A DNA stretch of 64,000 bases. Origin: Anaerofilum hominis. GTDB lineage: Bacteria; Bacillota; Clostridia; Oscillospirales; Ruminococcaceae. Made by a program: the position numbers and the translations under genes. Under the pieces are notes generated by a model, which was not told the DNA's origin, did no database searches, and saw only the letters and a program-made list of their open reading frames with translations. Shown piece after piece: positions 51,121 through 59,399 of the stretch (position 1 is its first letter; every line of letters starts with the position of its first letter). The stretch covers positions 992,001 through 1,056,000 of the forward strand of contig NZ_JACONZ010000001.1 of NCBI RefSeq assembly GCF_014287275.1. The letters are read 5' to 3'.

Positions 51121-52008
51121 GTGCAGGACAACGGCAAGGTCATCGCGCTGCTCATCGACGCCGAAAACGTCTCCCCCAAATATATCAAAGCCATTGTGGA
51201 CGAGGTGGCGGTATACGGCACCCCGGCCTACAAGCGCATTTATGGGGACTGGACCAGCAACGACATGGCCAACTGGAAGCGGGTGCTGCTGGAACACAAC
51301 CTCACCCCCATCCAGCAGTTCAGCTACACCCAGGGCAAAAACGCCAGCGACAGCGCCATGATCATCGACGCCATGGATATCCTTTACGCCGGCAATGTGG
51401 ACGGTTTCTGTCTGGTCTCGTCGGACAGCGACTTTACCAAGCTGGCGTCCCGGCTGCGGGAGAGCCGCATGTTCGTCATCGGGATGGGCGAGACCAAGAC
51501 CCCCACGGCGTTCAAGGCCGCCTGCGACACCTTCAAATATCTGGAGGTACTGCTGGGCACCAAGACCGAGGCGGAGGCGGGCGGCCTGCCGGCGGAAAAG
51601 CCGGAGAAAAAGCAGTCCGAGAAGCAGGAAAAAACCGAAAAAGCAAAAAAAGCGCCCAAGGCCCGGGAGAAAGAACCGGCCAAAGCCGGCAGACGCCCCG
51701 AGCCGCAGCCGGAGCCGGAACCGCCCGCGCCCCCTGAGCCGGAGGAGGACGAGCTGGAGACCGCCATCGTGCCGCTGTCCCAGATCGTGGCCACCATCGC
51801 CAGCCTGATCGACCACGACTGCGACGAGGACGGTTGGATGCTTCTGAGCCAGGTGGGCGTGATGCTGGGGCGGATGTACGCCGACTTTGACAGCCGCAAC
51901 TACGGCTACTCCCGCCTGCACAAGCTGATCGAGGCCACCGGCCGGTTTGAGACCAAGTACGAGCCCCTGCCCTCGGGGGGCAAAAATCTGATGGTGCGCA
52001 ACAGATAA
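51121..52008 (+). CDS. NYN-domain/OST-HTH (LOTUS) RNA-binding nuclease-like protein
   Basis: A 295-residue protein. Residues 1-145 form a NYN PIN-like domain with Asp residues in LLIDAENVS, NASDSAMIIDAMDILY and LVSSDSDFTKLASRLRE. A charged Lys/Glu/Pro linker (about 155-215) joins it to an OST-HTH/LOTUS domain (ETAIVPLSQIVATIASLI; NYGYSRLHKLIEATGRFE). In other systems NYN domains cut RNA and LOTUS domains bind G-rich or structured RNA. GTG at 51121 follows GGAGGGCGGAG. No toxin or phage partner next to it. Confidence 0.87.
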   Translation: MQDNGKVIALLIDAENVSPKYIKAIVDEVAVYGTPAYKRIYGDWTSNDMANWKRVLLEHNLTPIQQFSYTQGKNASDSAMIIDAMDILYAGNVDGFCLVSSDSDFTKLASRLRESRMFVIGMGETKTPTAFKAACDTFKYLEVLLGTKTEAEAGGLPAEKPEKKQSEKQEKTEKAKKAPKAREKEPAKAGRRPEPQPEPEPPAPPEPEEDELETAIVPLSQIVATIASLIDHDCDEDGWMLLSQVGVMLGRMYADFDSRNYGYSRLHKLIEATGRFETKYEPLPSGGKNLMVRNR

Positions 52009-52167
52009 AGACGGCGGCTCCCCTCTTTTGCGCCGTGAAAGCGCTGTTTCCCCCTTTTGCCGCTGTTTTTCACGCCCGCCGCGCGGTCTCAGGGGAATAA
52101 TCGGTCGATCTCGTCGAAATAATACTATTTGTAGACCTCTTGGGTGAGGCGGAAAGGACGGAGAAAG

Positions 52168-52461
52168 ATGCGCCAGCTGACAGCCGTACTGGAGTTTCAG
52201 GAAGAAGCCGCGAACGCGGTATTCACAAAGCAGCAGGCCGTGGCGGCCACGCTGCAGCTGCTGAAACGGGAGGAGAACGACCCGGCCAACACCGCCGAAG
52301 AGACGGCCCTGTTTGCCGCGGCGGTGGGCAGAGCGGAGTTCCGCTATATCGACGCCACCAAAACCGAGACCGACCGCATGCTGGACGCCATCGGGGTGGC
52401 CCGTTTCACCTGTGCCGACGTGGTGCGGGCGATCCACGACCTGCTCTTTGACGTGCAGTGA
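52168..52461 (+). CDS. Small hypothetical protein
   Basis: A 97-residue, probably all-helical protein with no signal, membrane helix or family I can name. It reads RQLTAVLEFQEEAANAVFTKQQAVAATLQLLKREEND at the start and ends VVRAIHDLLFDVQ. The ATG at 52168 sits six bases after GGAG. A terminator follows 36 bases after the stop. Codon use matches its neighbours, so I think it is real. Confidence 0.6.
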   Translation: MRQLTAVLEFQEEAANAVFTKQQAVAATLQLLKREENDPANTAEETALFAAAVGRAEFRYIDATKTETDRMLDAIGVARFTCADVVRAIHDLLFDVQ

Positions 52462-52496
52462 GGCCTTTTTTCACAAAAAGTGCTTTTATCAGACAG

Positions 52497-52535
52497 AAAA
52501 AGTCCGGCAAGGGGAACCCCTTGCCGGACTTTTTT
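52497..52535 (+). terminator. Terminator after the small hypothetical gene
   Basis: AAAAAGTCCGGCAAGGGG, loop AA, then the exact complement ending in six T. Confidence 0.85.
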
Positions 52536-52740
52536 GATAGAACCAAAATCAAGGCCCGTTTTGCCCGGCAGGCCCGGCCCAGCGCTGCGGGCGCCGCTGA
52601 GAAAACGGCCGCGGTCGGGCGGGTGAGAACCGGGGCTCCGTTGCCGTTTTTGCCCCAGAACGTCCCCGGGAAGAGGGCTTCGCACCGGCGCGGCCGCCGG
52701 CGCCTCCCACACCAAGGCGGCGTTTTAGGGGGGCTATCGC

Positions 52741-52775
52741 AATACCCCGGCAAGGGAGATCCCTTGCCGGGTATT
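52741..52775. repeat. Inverted repeat sharing its core with the terminator at 52497
   Basis: Arms of 16-17 bases (52741-52757 and 52760-52775) with one bulged C. The core CCGGCAAGGGA/TCCCTTGCCGG is the same as in the hairpin 240 bases to the left, though no T-run follows. The 205 bases between the two hairpins have no gene. Confidence 0.6.
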
Positions 52776-52841
52776 CGCTTTTATGGCGGCGCTCAGTGGA
52801 ACAGCAAAGACCTGCGCGCACTGGGCTTCACACAGCCGCCC

Positions 52842-53216
52842 GGCTTTAGCCGGATCTGAATAAGGAAACATGACCGCAAAGGGAGCAATTGAGGCGCATT
52901 GCGGAGCCGGCCCTCAGCGCAGCCCACGCTGATGGAAAGCGGCCGGCCCGGCAAAGCCGGGCCTTGCAAAACATGGCAAAGCGCTTTTGAAACCACATTT
53001 GCCAGCCATACAGGATGCCTGCGGTGGTTTGCCTTGCACTGCATCCCCAATTGTCGCCTTTGCGGCGCTGCGCGGCCGAGCCCCACGATTTTGGATGCAG
53101 CGCGAGCGAAAACCAAGAGTGCGATCCTGTATGGATTGCCCCGCGGGTTTGAACCTGCGCTGCGCCAAAATCGTATGGCTCGACTCTTGTTTCCTTGTCC
53201 GGATCCGGCTTTAGCC
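52842..53216. mobile_element. MITE-like element with terminal and nested inverted repeats
   Basis: A 375-base noncoding segment. The terminal inverted repeats (52842-52873 and 53185-53216) agree at 26 of 32 positions, both with GGCT..AGCCGGATC and AAGGAAACA. Inside are perfect nested pairs: CCATACAGGAT (53006-53016) with 53124-53134, CTGCATCC (53039-53046) with 53093-53100, and ACGATTTTGG (53085-53094) with 53165-53174. No transposase and no clear target-site duplication. It could be a MITE or a large structured RNA. Confidence 0.55.
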
Positions 53217-53275
53217 ACAGCCCCTTTTATTTTTTCTCCGCCCCTCACCCTCGAGGCGGCCCTGCGGGCCGGCGG

Positions 53276-53701
53276 TTACCGATCTTCCTGCCGGGCAGCC
53301 AGCAGATCCCGGATCTCGGTCAGCAGCTGCTGGTCCGCCGTCAGGACCGGGGCCTCGGGCTCCGCAGGCGGCTGCTGGGCTTTGCGGCGGCGAAGCAGGT
53401 TCATCGCCTTGACCAGTAAAAAGATACAGAGCGCCGTGATGACAAAATCGACGATATTCTGCAAAAACAGACCATAGCTGATCGAGATCACGCCGCCCTC
53501 CGCGGCGGCCGACGGGATGCGGACCGCCCAATCGGTGAAGTTGATGCGGCCGGTGAGCAGCGAGACAGCCGGCATGATGACGTCCCCCACCAGCGAGGTG
53601 ATGATCTTGCTGAATGCCCCGCCGATGATCACGCCCACCGCCATATCCATCACATTGCCGCGGGTGGCGAATTCTTTGAACTCAGCCCAAAATTTTTTCA
53701 T
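53276..53701 (-). CDS. mscL: Large-conductance mechanosensitive channel MscL
   Basis: A 141-residue protein with the MscL N-terminus (KFWAEFKEFATRGNVMDMAVGVIIGGAFSKIITSLVGDVIMP, the pore helix), an outer loop, the second helix SYGLFLQNIVDFVITALCIFLLVKAMN and a cytoplasmic bundle. It opens under membrane tension to release solutes in hypo-osmotic shock. ATG 53701 is used because GGAG lies upstream. The gene ends 60 bases from the MITE-like element. Confidence 0.95.
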   Translation of the reverse strand: MKKFWAEFKEFATRGNVMDMAVGVIIGGAFSKIITSLVGDVIMPAVSLLTGRINFTDWAVRIPSAAAEGGVISISYGLFLQNIVDFVITALCIFLLVKAMNLLRRRKAQQPPAEPEAPVLTADQQLLTEIRDLLAARQEDR

Positions 53702-53900
53702 GCAGAGCTCCTCCTTACATTCTGTCTTGTGCCGCACCGCCCGGCTTTTTTAAGGTGCGGAGCAAATGATAAAAAGCGAAAGGCGGGGGAGGGCTGCCGC
53801 CGCGCCGCAGAAAGGCCGCTCTCCCCCTGAAAACACGGCCGGGCGATCGCTGCGGTCCCGCTTCTCCGTTTCGCTTTTCTTCCCCCGGTGGGCAAGCCGC

Positions 53901-54818
53901 TCAGACGCTCAGCCCGGCGCGGCGGCAGTTTGCGCGCAGCACCGCGCAGCTGTGCGCAAATCCCTCCCGCTCCGCGGCATCCAGTTCCGGCGTCAGGGTG
54001 CGCAGCACCCCCGCCGCCCCGATCACCCGCGGCAGGCTGGCGTATACGCCGGAGTCGCCGTACTCCCCCTCCAGCATGGCGCTGCAGGGGATCACCCGCC
54101 GCTCGTCACGCAGGATGGCCGCACAGAGCGCGGCTGCCGCAGAGCCGATGCCGAACTCAGTGCTGCCCTTGGGGCCGGCGATGTCCCACCCCGCCGTCAC
54201 CGTGCTGCGGGCCGCCCCGGCCAGGGCCGCCGCAGAGCAGAGCTCCCGCGCCGGACGACCACCGATGACCGCGGATGAAAGAGCCGCGACCTGGCTGTCC
54301 CCGTGCTCGCCCAGGCAATAGGCCTCCACCGAAGCGGGGGCCACGCCCGCCGCTTCGGCAATGCGCAGCCGCAGCCGGGCGGAGTCCAGCGCCGTGCCGG
54401 TGCCGATCACGGTCAGGCCGCTCCCCGCCGCCAGATACTGGGCGATGATGTCGCAGGGATTTGTGACCGAGACCACGATGCCGGAAAACCCGCTGCTTGT
54501 AAGGCGCGGCAGGATCTCCTGTGTCACCCGCACCGTGCTGTCCAGTTCCAGCAGCCGGTCCTCTTCCAAAATGCCGTCGCAGGCCGCCATGACCACCACC
54601 GCGGCGTCCGCCAGATCCTGATAACTGCCCGCCGCGATCTTCACCGGCCGTGGAAAATAGACCGCCGGGTCCGCCAGATCGATGGCCTGGGCCCGCGCTT
54701 TGTCAGCGTCGCGATCTATCAGCACGATCTCACCGCACAGGCCGTACAGCGACAGGGCGCTGGCTATATGGCTGCCCACGTGCCCGGCCCCGATGATGCC
54801 GACTTTTTCTCTTTTCAT
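53901..54818 (-). CDS. L-lactate/2-hydroxyacid dehydrogenase family, atypical specificity loop
   Basis: A 305-residue LDH/MDH-fold enzyme: NAD motif GIIGAGHVGSHIASAL, VTNPCDIIAQYL, GTGTALDSARLRLRI, and catalytic His in GEHGDSQVAAL. The loop that sets substrate choice reads CDGILEEDRL where LDHs have an Asn/Gln-Lys-Pro-Gly type, so residue 102 is neither Gln (lactate) nor Arg (malate). The Arg in EDR is kept. Relatives with altered loops reduce branched or aromatic 2-oxo acids. It starts 8 bases past the aminotransferase stop. Confidence 0.82.
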   Translation of the reverse strand: MKREKVGIIGAGHVGSHIASALSLYGLCGEIVLIDRDADKARAQAIDLADPAVYFPRPVKIAAGSYQDLADAAVVVMAACDGILEEDRLLELDSTVRVTQEILPRLTSSGFSGIVVSVTNPCDIIAQYLAAGSGLTVIGTGTALDSARLRLRIAEAAGVAPASVEAYCLGEHGDSQVAALSSAVIGGRPARELCSAAALAGAARSTVTAGWDIAGPKGSTEFGIGSAAAALCAAILRDERRVIPCSAMLEGEYGDSGVYASLPRVIGAAGVLRTLTPELDAAEREGFAHSCAVLRANCRRAGLSV

Positions 54819-54826
54819 GGCCGCCC

Positions 54827-55981
54827 TCAAAAACGGTCTTTGGGCAGGCGGTCAAAAGCCTCCCGGATGCGGTCCACGCCCAGGGTCAGGGCCAGCCGCA
54901 CATATCCCTCGCCGCTGGTACCGAACGCGTTGCCCGGCACCACCAGGATGTGATAGCGCTCCAGCAGCTGGGCCGCAAACTCGCGGCTGGTCAGGCCGGT
55001 GCGCTTGATGTTGACGAACAGGTAGATGCTGCCCTGGGGCGGCAGCACCGACAGATAGGCGAACTCGCCGATGGCCGCGCAGGCAGCCTCGGTGCGGCGG
55101 CGGAATTCCTCCACAATGGCGGGCTGCACTTCGCGCCGCAGCCGGAACGCCGCGATGCCCGCCCGCTGCGAGATGCTGGGGGCCGAGTAGACGTTGCTCT
55201 CCCCCACCAGCTGCAGCGCCTCCACGATCTGCGGCGGGGCGATGACATAGCCGATGCGCCAGCCCGTCATGCAGTAGTCTTTGCTGAACGAGCGCACGGT
55301 GACGGTGCGCTGCGCCATGCCGGGCAGTGTGCCGATGGGGATAAAGGGGCCCGCATAGCTGAAAATGGTATAGATGTCGTCCGCAATGACCAGCAGGTCG
55401 TGGCGCTTGGCCACGTCGGCGATGACCTCCAGCGCCGCCCGGTCAAAGCAGCAGCCGGTGGGGTTGTTGGGGGTGTTGAACAGGATGGCCTTGGTGCGCG
55501 GGGTGATCAGCGGCTCAATGCGGTGGACGTTGACCTCGAAGTTTTCCTCCTCACAGGTGGGCAGCGGCACCAGCACGCCGCCCGCCATCTCGATCTGGTC
55601 CTTATAGGGGCTGAAATAGGGTTCGGGCACAATGACCTCGTCTCCCTCGTCCAGCACTGCCTGCATCACCGCCCACATGCCCTGGCAGGCGCTGGTGGTG
55701 ACGGCCACCTCCTCATCCGCCACCTCAAAATCGAATTCCTCTTTATAAAAGGCGCGGATGGCATCCCGCAATTCCCGCATGCCGCGGGGATCGGTGTAAT
55801 GGGTATAACCCGCCCTGGCGTCCTCGAAAGCCGCCTCGATGATGCGGTCGTCCGTCTTCAGGTCCGGGTCGCCGATGCTGAAATTGATCAGGTCCTCATA
55901 AGCAGCCGCCTTGGGGCCCAGATCCCCCAGCATGGTGGGATGTCCGTTTTCGTACCTTTTCGACACAAATTTTTTTTGCAT
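54827..55981 (-). CDS. PLP aminotransferase (class I/II)
   Basis: A 384-residue aminotransferase: FSIGDPDLKTDDRIIEAAFEDARAGYTHYTDPRGMRELRDAI at the N-terminus, NTPNNPTGCCF (Asn), and PLP-Lys in RSFSKDYCMTGWRIGYV near 230; the C-terminal Arg for the substrate carboxylate is in GYVRLALT. ATG 55981 follows GAGAGG. Cotranscribed with the dehydrogenase, so the pair would turn an amino acid into its 2-hydroxy acid, a reductive branch typical of amino acid fermentation. Confidence 0.9.
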   Translation of the reverse strand: MQKKFVSKRYENGHPTMLGDLGPKAAAYEDLINFSIGDPDLKTDDRIIEAAFEDARAGYTHYTDPRGMRELRDAIRAFYKEEFDFEVADEEVAVTTSACQGMWAVMQAVLDEGDEVIVPEPYFSPYKDQIEMAGGVLVPLPTCEEENFEVNVHRIEPLITPRTKAILFNTPNNPTGCCFDRAALEVIADVAKRHDLLVIADDIYTIFSYAGPFIPIGTLPGMAQRTVTVRSFSKDYCMTGWRIGYVIAPPQIVEALQLVGESNVYSAPSISQRAGIAAFRLRREVQPAIVEEFRRRTEAACAAIGEFAYLSVLPPQGSIYLFVNIKRTGLTSREFAAQLLERYHILVVPGNAFGTSGEGYVRLALTLGVDRIREAFDRLPKDRF

Positions 55982-56733
55982 GCTCTGCCTCTCTTTCTCA
56001 CCGCCGCGCGGCGCTGTGCGGTCCGCTCTTATGGTCCGCGCCAAAAACGAGCTGCTCCGGCGCTTCTGCCTCTCCGCCGCTGCGCTGCAGGGAAAAACGT
56101 TGGCCGGACTGTCGTTTTTTCATTTTCTTCATGATAGCGGCCCCTGCCTCCGCTGTCAAGGAAACATCTCACAAAAAAATCCCCTGAAAAAGGGGACTTT
56201 TCTATCTCTGCGGGGCTGCTGACAGACAAAGCTCCGCAGAAAACGGGTGCAATTTTTTCGGCAGATAAAGCAAAAGCCCGCAGGCAATAACCGATGTATT
56301 TGTGTGGAATACGCCGGAATAAAGCGCCGGTGATTTTCAAAGGGTGGCTTTGCCGGCAGCCTCAGCTGTGCGCGGAAGCAGCAAAGCGCATGCATCCGCT
56401 TTTTTCAGCAGCGCCGCCAGCCGCTTTGTCCCGGACCCGGCTGTCAGGGACCCGGCTGCGGGACGGGCAGAACTTTCAGCAGGGTGCAGATCCGCCGCCG
56501 GGAGTCTGTGTCCGCCGCTTGCCGCCCCCGCCCCGGACCTCCCGCGGCGGAAAGCGGTCTTCGCCCGCGCAGAAAAAACGCGCTTCATCTGCCTGCCGCC
56601 CGTAACGCCGCGACAGGGAAAGGGCGCTTTGCGGCAGGGCGGGTGCACGCGCCGGCCCGCTTCAGGGGCAAATCCACGGCCCGGCTGTGCAGCGCAGCAA
56701 AGCATTTTGCCCGGTCCTACTGGTGCTGTGCCC
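55982..56733. other. Noncoding gap
   Basis: About 750 bases with no convincing gene. A weak hairpin CCCC/GGGG with CTTTTCT lies near 56180-56205. Open frames on both strands are low-complexity, Arg/Ala/Pro-rich artefacts. Confidence 0.45.
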
Positions 56734-57477
56734 TTATTCAAAGCTGTTTTCATACAGGTCCAGTATCTTCGTGAGCAGCTGGCCTTGCCTCTGGACCCGC
56801 GGCTCTGCCTCTCCCAGCTGCCAGGCGTAGTTTTTATAGCCGCGCCAGGTCCACCGGCTCAGCGGCGGCAGGCCGCAGGCAGCTTTTAGATAAGCGACTG
56901 CGTCGCCGCACTCGGCCCCGGCCAGAGCCAGCGCCGCGAACGGGCGCTGAAAAACGGGCCTGCCCCGGTTGTTGAGGCCCAGGTCGTAGGCGGAATGGTC
57001 TGGCAGGGCTTCCCGCCACTGTTCGGTCTCCCCCTCTGTCCAGCTGCAGGGGACGGGCAGCAGGGCAAAGGGCTCGGGATAGGGTGCAGCGCAGGACCGC
57101 CAGACCGCAAAGGCCGAAACAAAGCAGAGCAGCAGCCCCAGCGCGGCGGTCGCCCAAAGGGCCCGCAGATGACGGCGGCGGCGCAGAAGGATCTCCTCGC
57201 GGGAGCGGCGCAGCGTCTCGGTCACCGCGCTTTGCAGCTCCTCCTGCCCGGGAAGTTCCGTCTGCGCCTGTCTGCGGCCCCGCAGCAGTTCCGCCACCGT
57301 CACTTTCAGGGCCTCGGACAGCGGTTCCAGCACCGCAATGTCGGGAAAGCTCAGGCCGCGCTCCCATTTGCTCACCGCCTTGTCGGTGAGATGCAGCTGC
57401 CGGGCAAGCTCCTTTTGAGTCAGACCCAGGGCCCGGCGCTGCTGCGCAACAAAAGCGCCAAACTTTTCGTTGTCCAT
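56734..57477 (-). CDS. Membrane-anchored XRE-family regulator
   Basis: A 247-residue protein with an N-terminal HTH_3 domain (FGAFVAQQRRALGLTQKELARQLHLTDKAVSKWERGLSFPDI). After a linker there is one membrane helix near 108-128 (ALWATAALGLLLCFVSAFAVW) and a 110-residue outer domain with many Trp and Cys. The HTH matches regulators next to membrane stress or lantibiotic systems. The outer part has no family I know; a sensor for envelope state is possible. ATG 57477 is eight bases after GGAGG. Confidence 0.8.
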   Translation of the reverse strand: MDNEKFGAFVAQQRRALGLTQKELARQLHLTDKAVSKWERGLSFPDIAVLEPLSEALKVTVAELLRGRRQAQTELPGQEELQSAVTETLRRSREEILLRRRRHLRALWATAALGLLLCFVSAFAVWRSCAAPYPEPFALLPVPCSWTEGETEQWREALPDHSAYDLGLNNRGRPVFQRPFAALALAGAECGDAVAYLKAACGLPPLSRWTWRGYKNYAWQLGEAEPRVQRQGQLLTKILDLYENSFE

Positions 57478-58135
57478 CACGTCTGCCTCCTCTGCACCTC
57501 AGCATAGCGCGCCGGATGCAAAAGCGCAACCGACCATCGGTAGAATCGCCGGTTGTGCGGTTTTTCTCCGGTGTTCCGCTCTGCCGGGCCTCTTTGCGCA
57601 CAGCCCGGCGCGCCGGGGCCGGACGCGCCAAGGCTCGGCAGCGGGCCTGGAAGAATATGGGACAGAGAGGGCCGGGCGAACGCAGCATAGGGCTGCGCCG
57701 CAGCCCTCAATCTTCCCCGCAGCGTACGCCAAAGCCGCCCTACCCCGGGCCGTGCAATCCCGGCAAGCGCCGCGCCTCACCGTGCCCGCAGAGGCCGGAT
57801 AAAAGCCGCCCAACAATGTGCCCGACACAGCAAAGACAACAGTGAAAAATCCTGCGCCGCGGTCAGGATGCCGGGGATGCGGTTCCCCCACTTTGGGCGC
57901 ATCTGCTCCGGGAAGCGGGGAGCGGCAGGCGGCTGAAGCGCCGCCTGTGCGAGCTTCGCAAAGCCGCTGCCGCGAGTTTGGCCCAGCGCGGCCGCAAAAA
58001 TAGATGCGCCGGCGCAAAAAACGCCGGCGCTGCATCAGACCCGTCCAGACCACCGCGGGCAGAGGCGACCTGTCAGGGCCCCACGGGTCTGGCTGCGGTT
58101 GCCACATCGGTCAAAAGCCGGCGCAGCCTGGACGC
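57478..58135. other. Noncoding gap before the CRISPR array
   Basis: About 650 bases; no cas gene and no convincing protein. It is on the non-leader side of the array, as judged by repeat orientation. Confidence 0.45.
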
Positions 58136-58507
58136 GTTTCAATCCACGCTGCCCTCACGGGCAGCGACACCTACGGGAAGATTTCACAGGTGGTGATGAC
58201 TAGTTTCAATCCACGCTGCCCTCACGGGCAGCGACGTACTGGACAACAACAGCCCGCGCGGAGTGATTCGGTTTCAATCCACGCTGCCCTCACGGGCAGC
58301 GACATGGACAATACGACCAGGGAGCTGATGGGCTGATGGTTTCAATCCACGCTGCCCTCACGGGCAGCGACTCCAAAGCGGTAATAGTCTGCTGTTTTGA
58401 TTATGTGTTTCAATCCACGCTGCCCTCACGGGCAGCGACCAATTTGGCCAACATCACCGCTTACCAAAAACACAGTTTCAATCCACGCTGCCCTCACGGG
58501 CAGCGAC
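58136..58507 (-). CRISPR. CRISPR array, 6 repeats and 5 spacers, type I-C-like
   Basis: Six identical 33-base repeats at 58136, 58203, 58271, 58339, 58407 and 58475, with spacers of 34, 35, 35, 35 and 35 bases. On the plus strand each begins GTTTCAATCCACGC and ends GGGCAGCGAC, with an 8-bp stem CGCTGCCC/GGGCAGCG. Type I-C crRNAs carry GTGGATTGAAAC as 5' handle, so the array should be transcribed from the minus strand with its leader right of 58507. No cas genes within 57 kb left or 5.5 kb right. Confidence 0.97.
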
Positions 58508-58864
58508 AGCGAATATGCACATTTTTTTCTTTCCTGCTTGGACACATTCACTAAATTTTTTCTATTTTTTCCGATCCAACAGTATAAATCCCGTTCTTTT
58601 CTCCTGTTCTGCGCATAAAAAGGTTCCTTTGGGGAGTGCGAACCTCCCGGCTATTGGATGTACACTTCCCTTTCGCACCGAATTGGCCCGGCAGCTTGTG
58701 CTGAAATCACACAGTGGCCCTGTCCCAGACGGCAAAACCGCCCGCTGTTTCCTGCGCAGTCCGCGCTCCTCGCCCTTTTTACCGCCCGGTGCAGCCGTTT
58801 CCCCCGGTGCGCTCCATTTCATCTTTCGGGCGGTGGGCAAAGCGTTCTTCTGCCGGGGCCTGCC
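58508..58864 (-). promoter_or_regulatory. Probable CRISPR leader
   Basis: The first 110 bases right of the last repeat are A+T-rich (T-runs on the plus strand), unlike the GC-rich surroundings. TATACT on the minus strand near 58580 could be a -10. The remainder to 58864 is noncoding. Confidence 0.6.
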
Positions 58865-59386
58865 TCATCCCTGCTCCTCTGTCTTTTCGCCTGTGCCGCG
58901 CACAAAGCGCAGCGCACAGCGGTCCGCCCCGTTTGCAATGGTCTCCGGCAGTTCCAGGCGGCAGCCAAAGCTCTCCGCGATGGCCCGGTCGCCGCACATG
59001 GCGATGTCGCACAGCCGCGCGATCTCTTCATCGCTGCACCCCTGCTTTTGCCATGCCTTTACCAGCGGGCAATAGCCGAAATCCAAATCCAGATGGTCCT
59101 CGTCACAGCGCAGCACTTTCATCTCAAAGACCATGCGCGCGGGCAGGGTGAACAGGGTCTTTTTCAGCCCGGTCAGGCTTTGGGTGCCCGCTTTTTCCGT
59201 CAGCCCCTTGCCCTGAAACAGCCCGCAGCGGCGCACCGCGTCGCCGGCGAAGTCCTCCCAGGTCAAGCCGTGCCGCTGCGCCTCGTCACAGAGCAGATAG
59301 AGCCAGGCGGCTCTGTGCTCCAGCTGTTCCCGCACCGCTGCGATCACCGGGTTCTTGTTCTTTGCCTCGTTTTTAACGATACTCAT
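58865..59386 (-). CDS. ATC hydrolase-like protein (L-2-amino-thiazoline-4-carboxylate hydrolase family)
   Basis: A 173-residue protein with the family pattern near the C-terminus: FGYCPLVKAWQKQGCSDEEIARLCDIAMCGDRAIAESFGCRLELPETIANG. Several conserved Cys and Asp lie in it. The name comes from an enzyme opening the thiazoline ring of a cysteine precursor, but most members are uncharacterised. AAGGAG stands before its ATG and it begins 13 bases after the DUF4130-type gene, so it is part of that operon, an odd partner for a DNA-repair pair. Confidence 0.8.
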   Translation of the reverse strand: MSIVKNEAKNKNPVIAAVREQLEHRAAWLYLLCDEAQRHGLTWEDFAGDAVRRCGLFQGKGLTEKAGTQSLTGLKKTLFTLPARMVFEMKVLRCDEDHLDLDFGYCPLVKAWQKQGCSDEEIARLCDIAMCGDRAIAESFGCRLELPETIANGADRCALRFVRGTGEKTEEQG

Positions 59387-59399
59387 GCGCCCATCTCCT

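Noticed and set aside
50554..52437. A 627-codon minus-strand open frame
   Set aside because: Antisense to the NYN-OST-HTH gene and out of frame with the amidotransferase; no family pattern.
53140..53180. GGTTTGAACC-like stretch resembling a tRNA T-arm
   Set aside because: No acceptor, D or anticodon arms fit around it; it belongs to the nested inverted repeats of the MITE-like element.
57499..58107. Minus-strand 202-codon frame beside the CRISPR array, considered as a cas gene
   Set aside because: Arg/Ala/Pro-rich with no Cas motif.
58004..58618. Short frames running through the CRISPR repeats
   Set aside because: They recur with the repeat period and are translations of the repeats.
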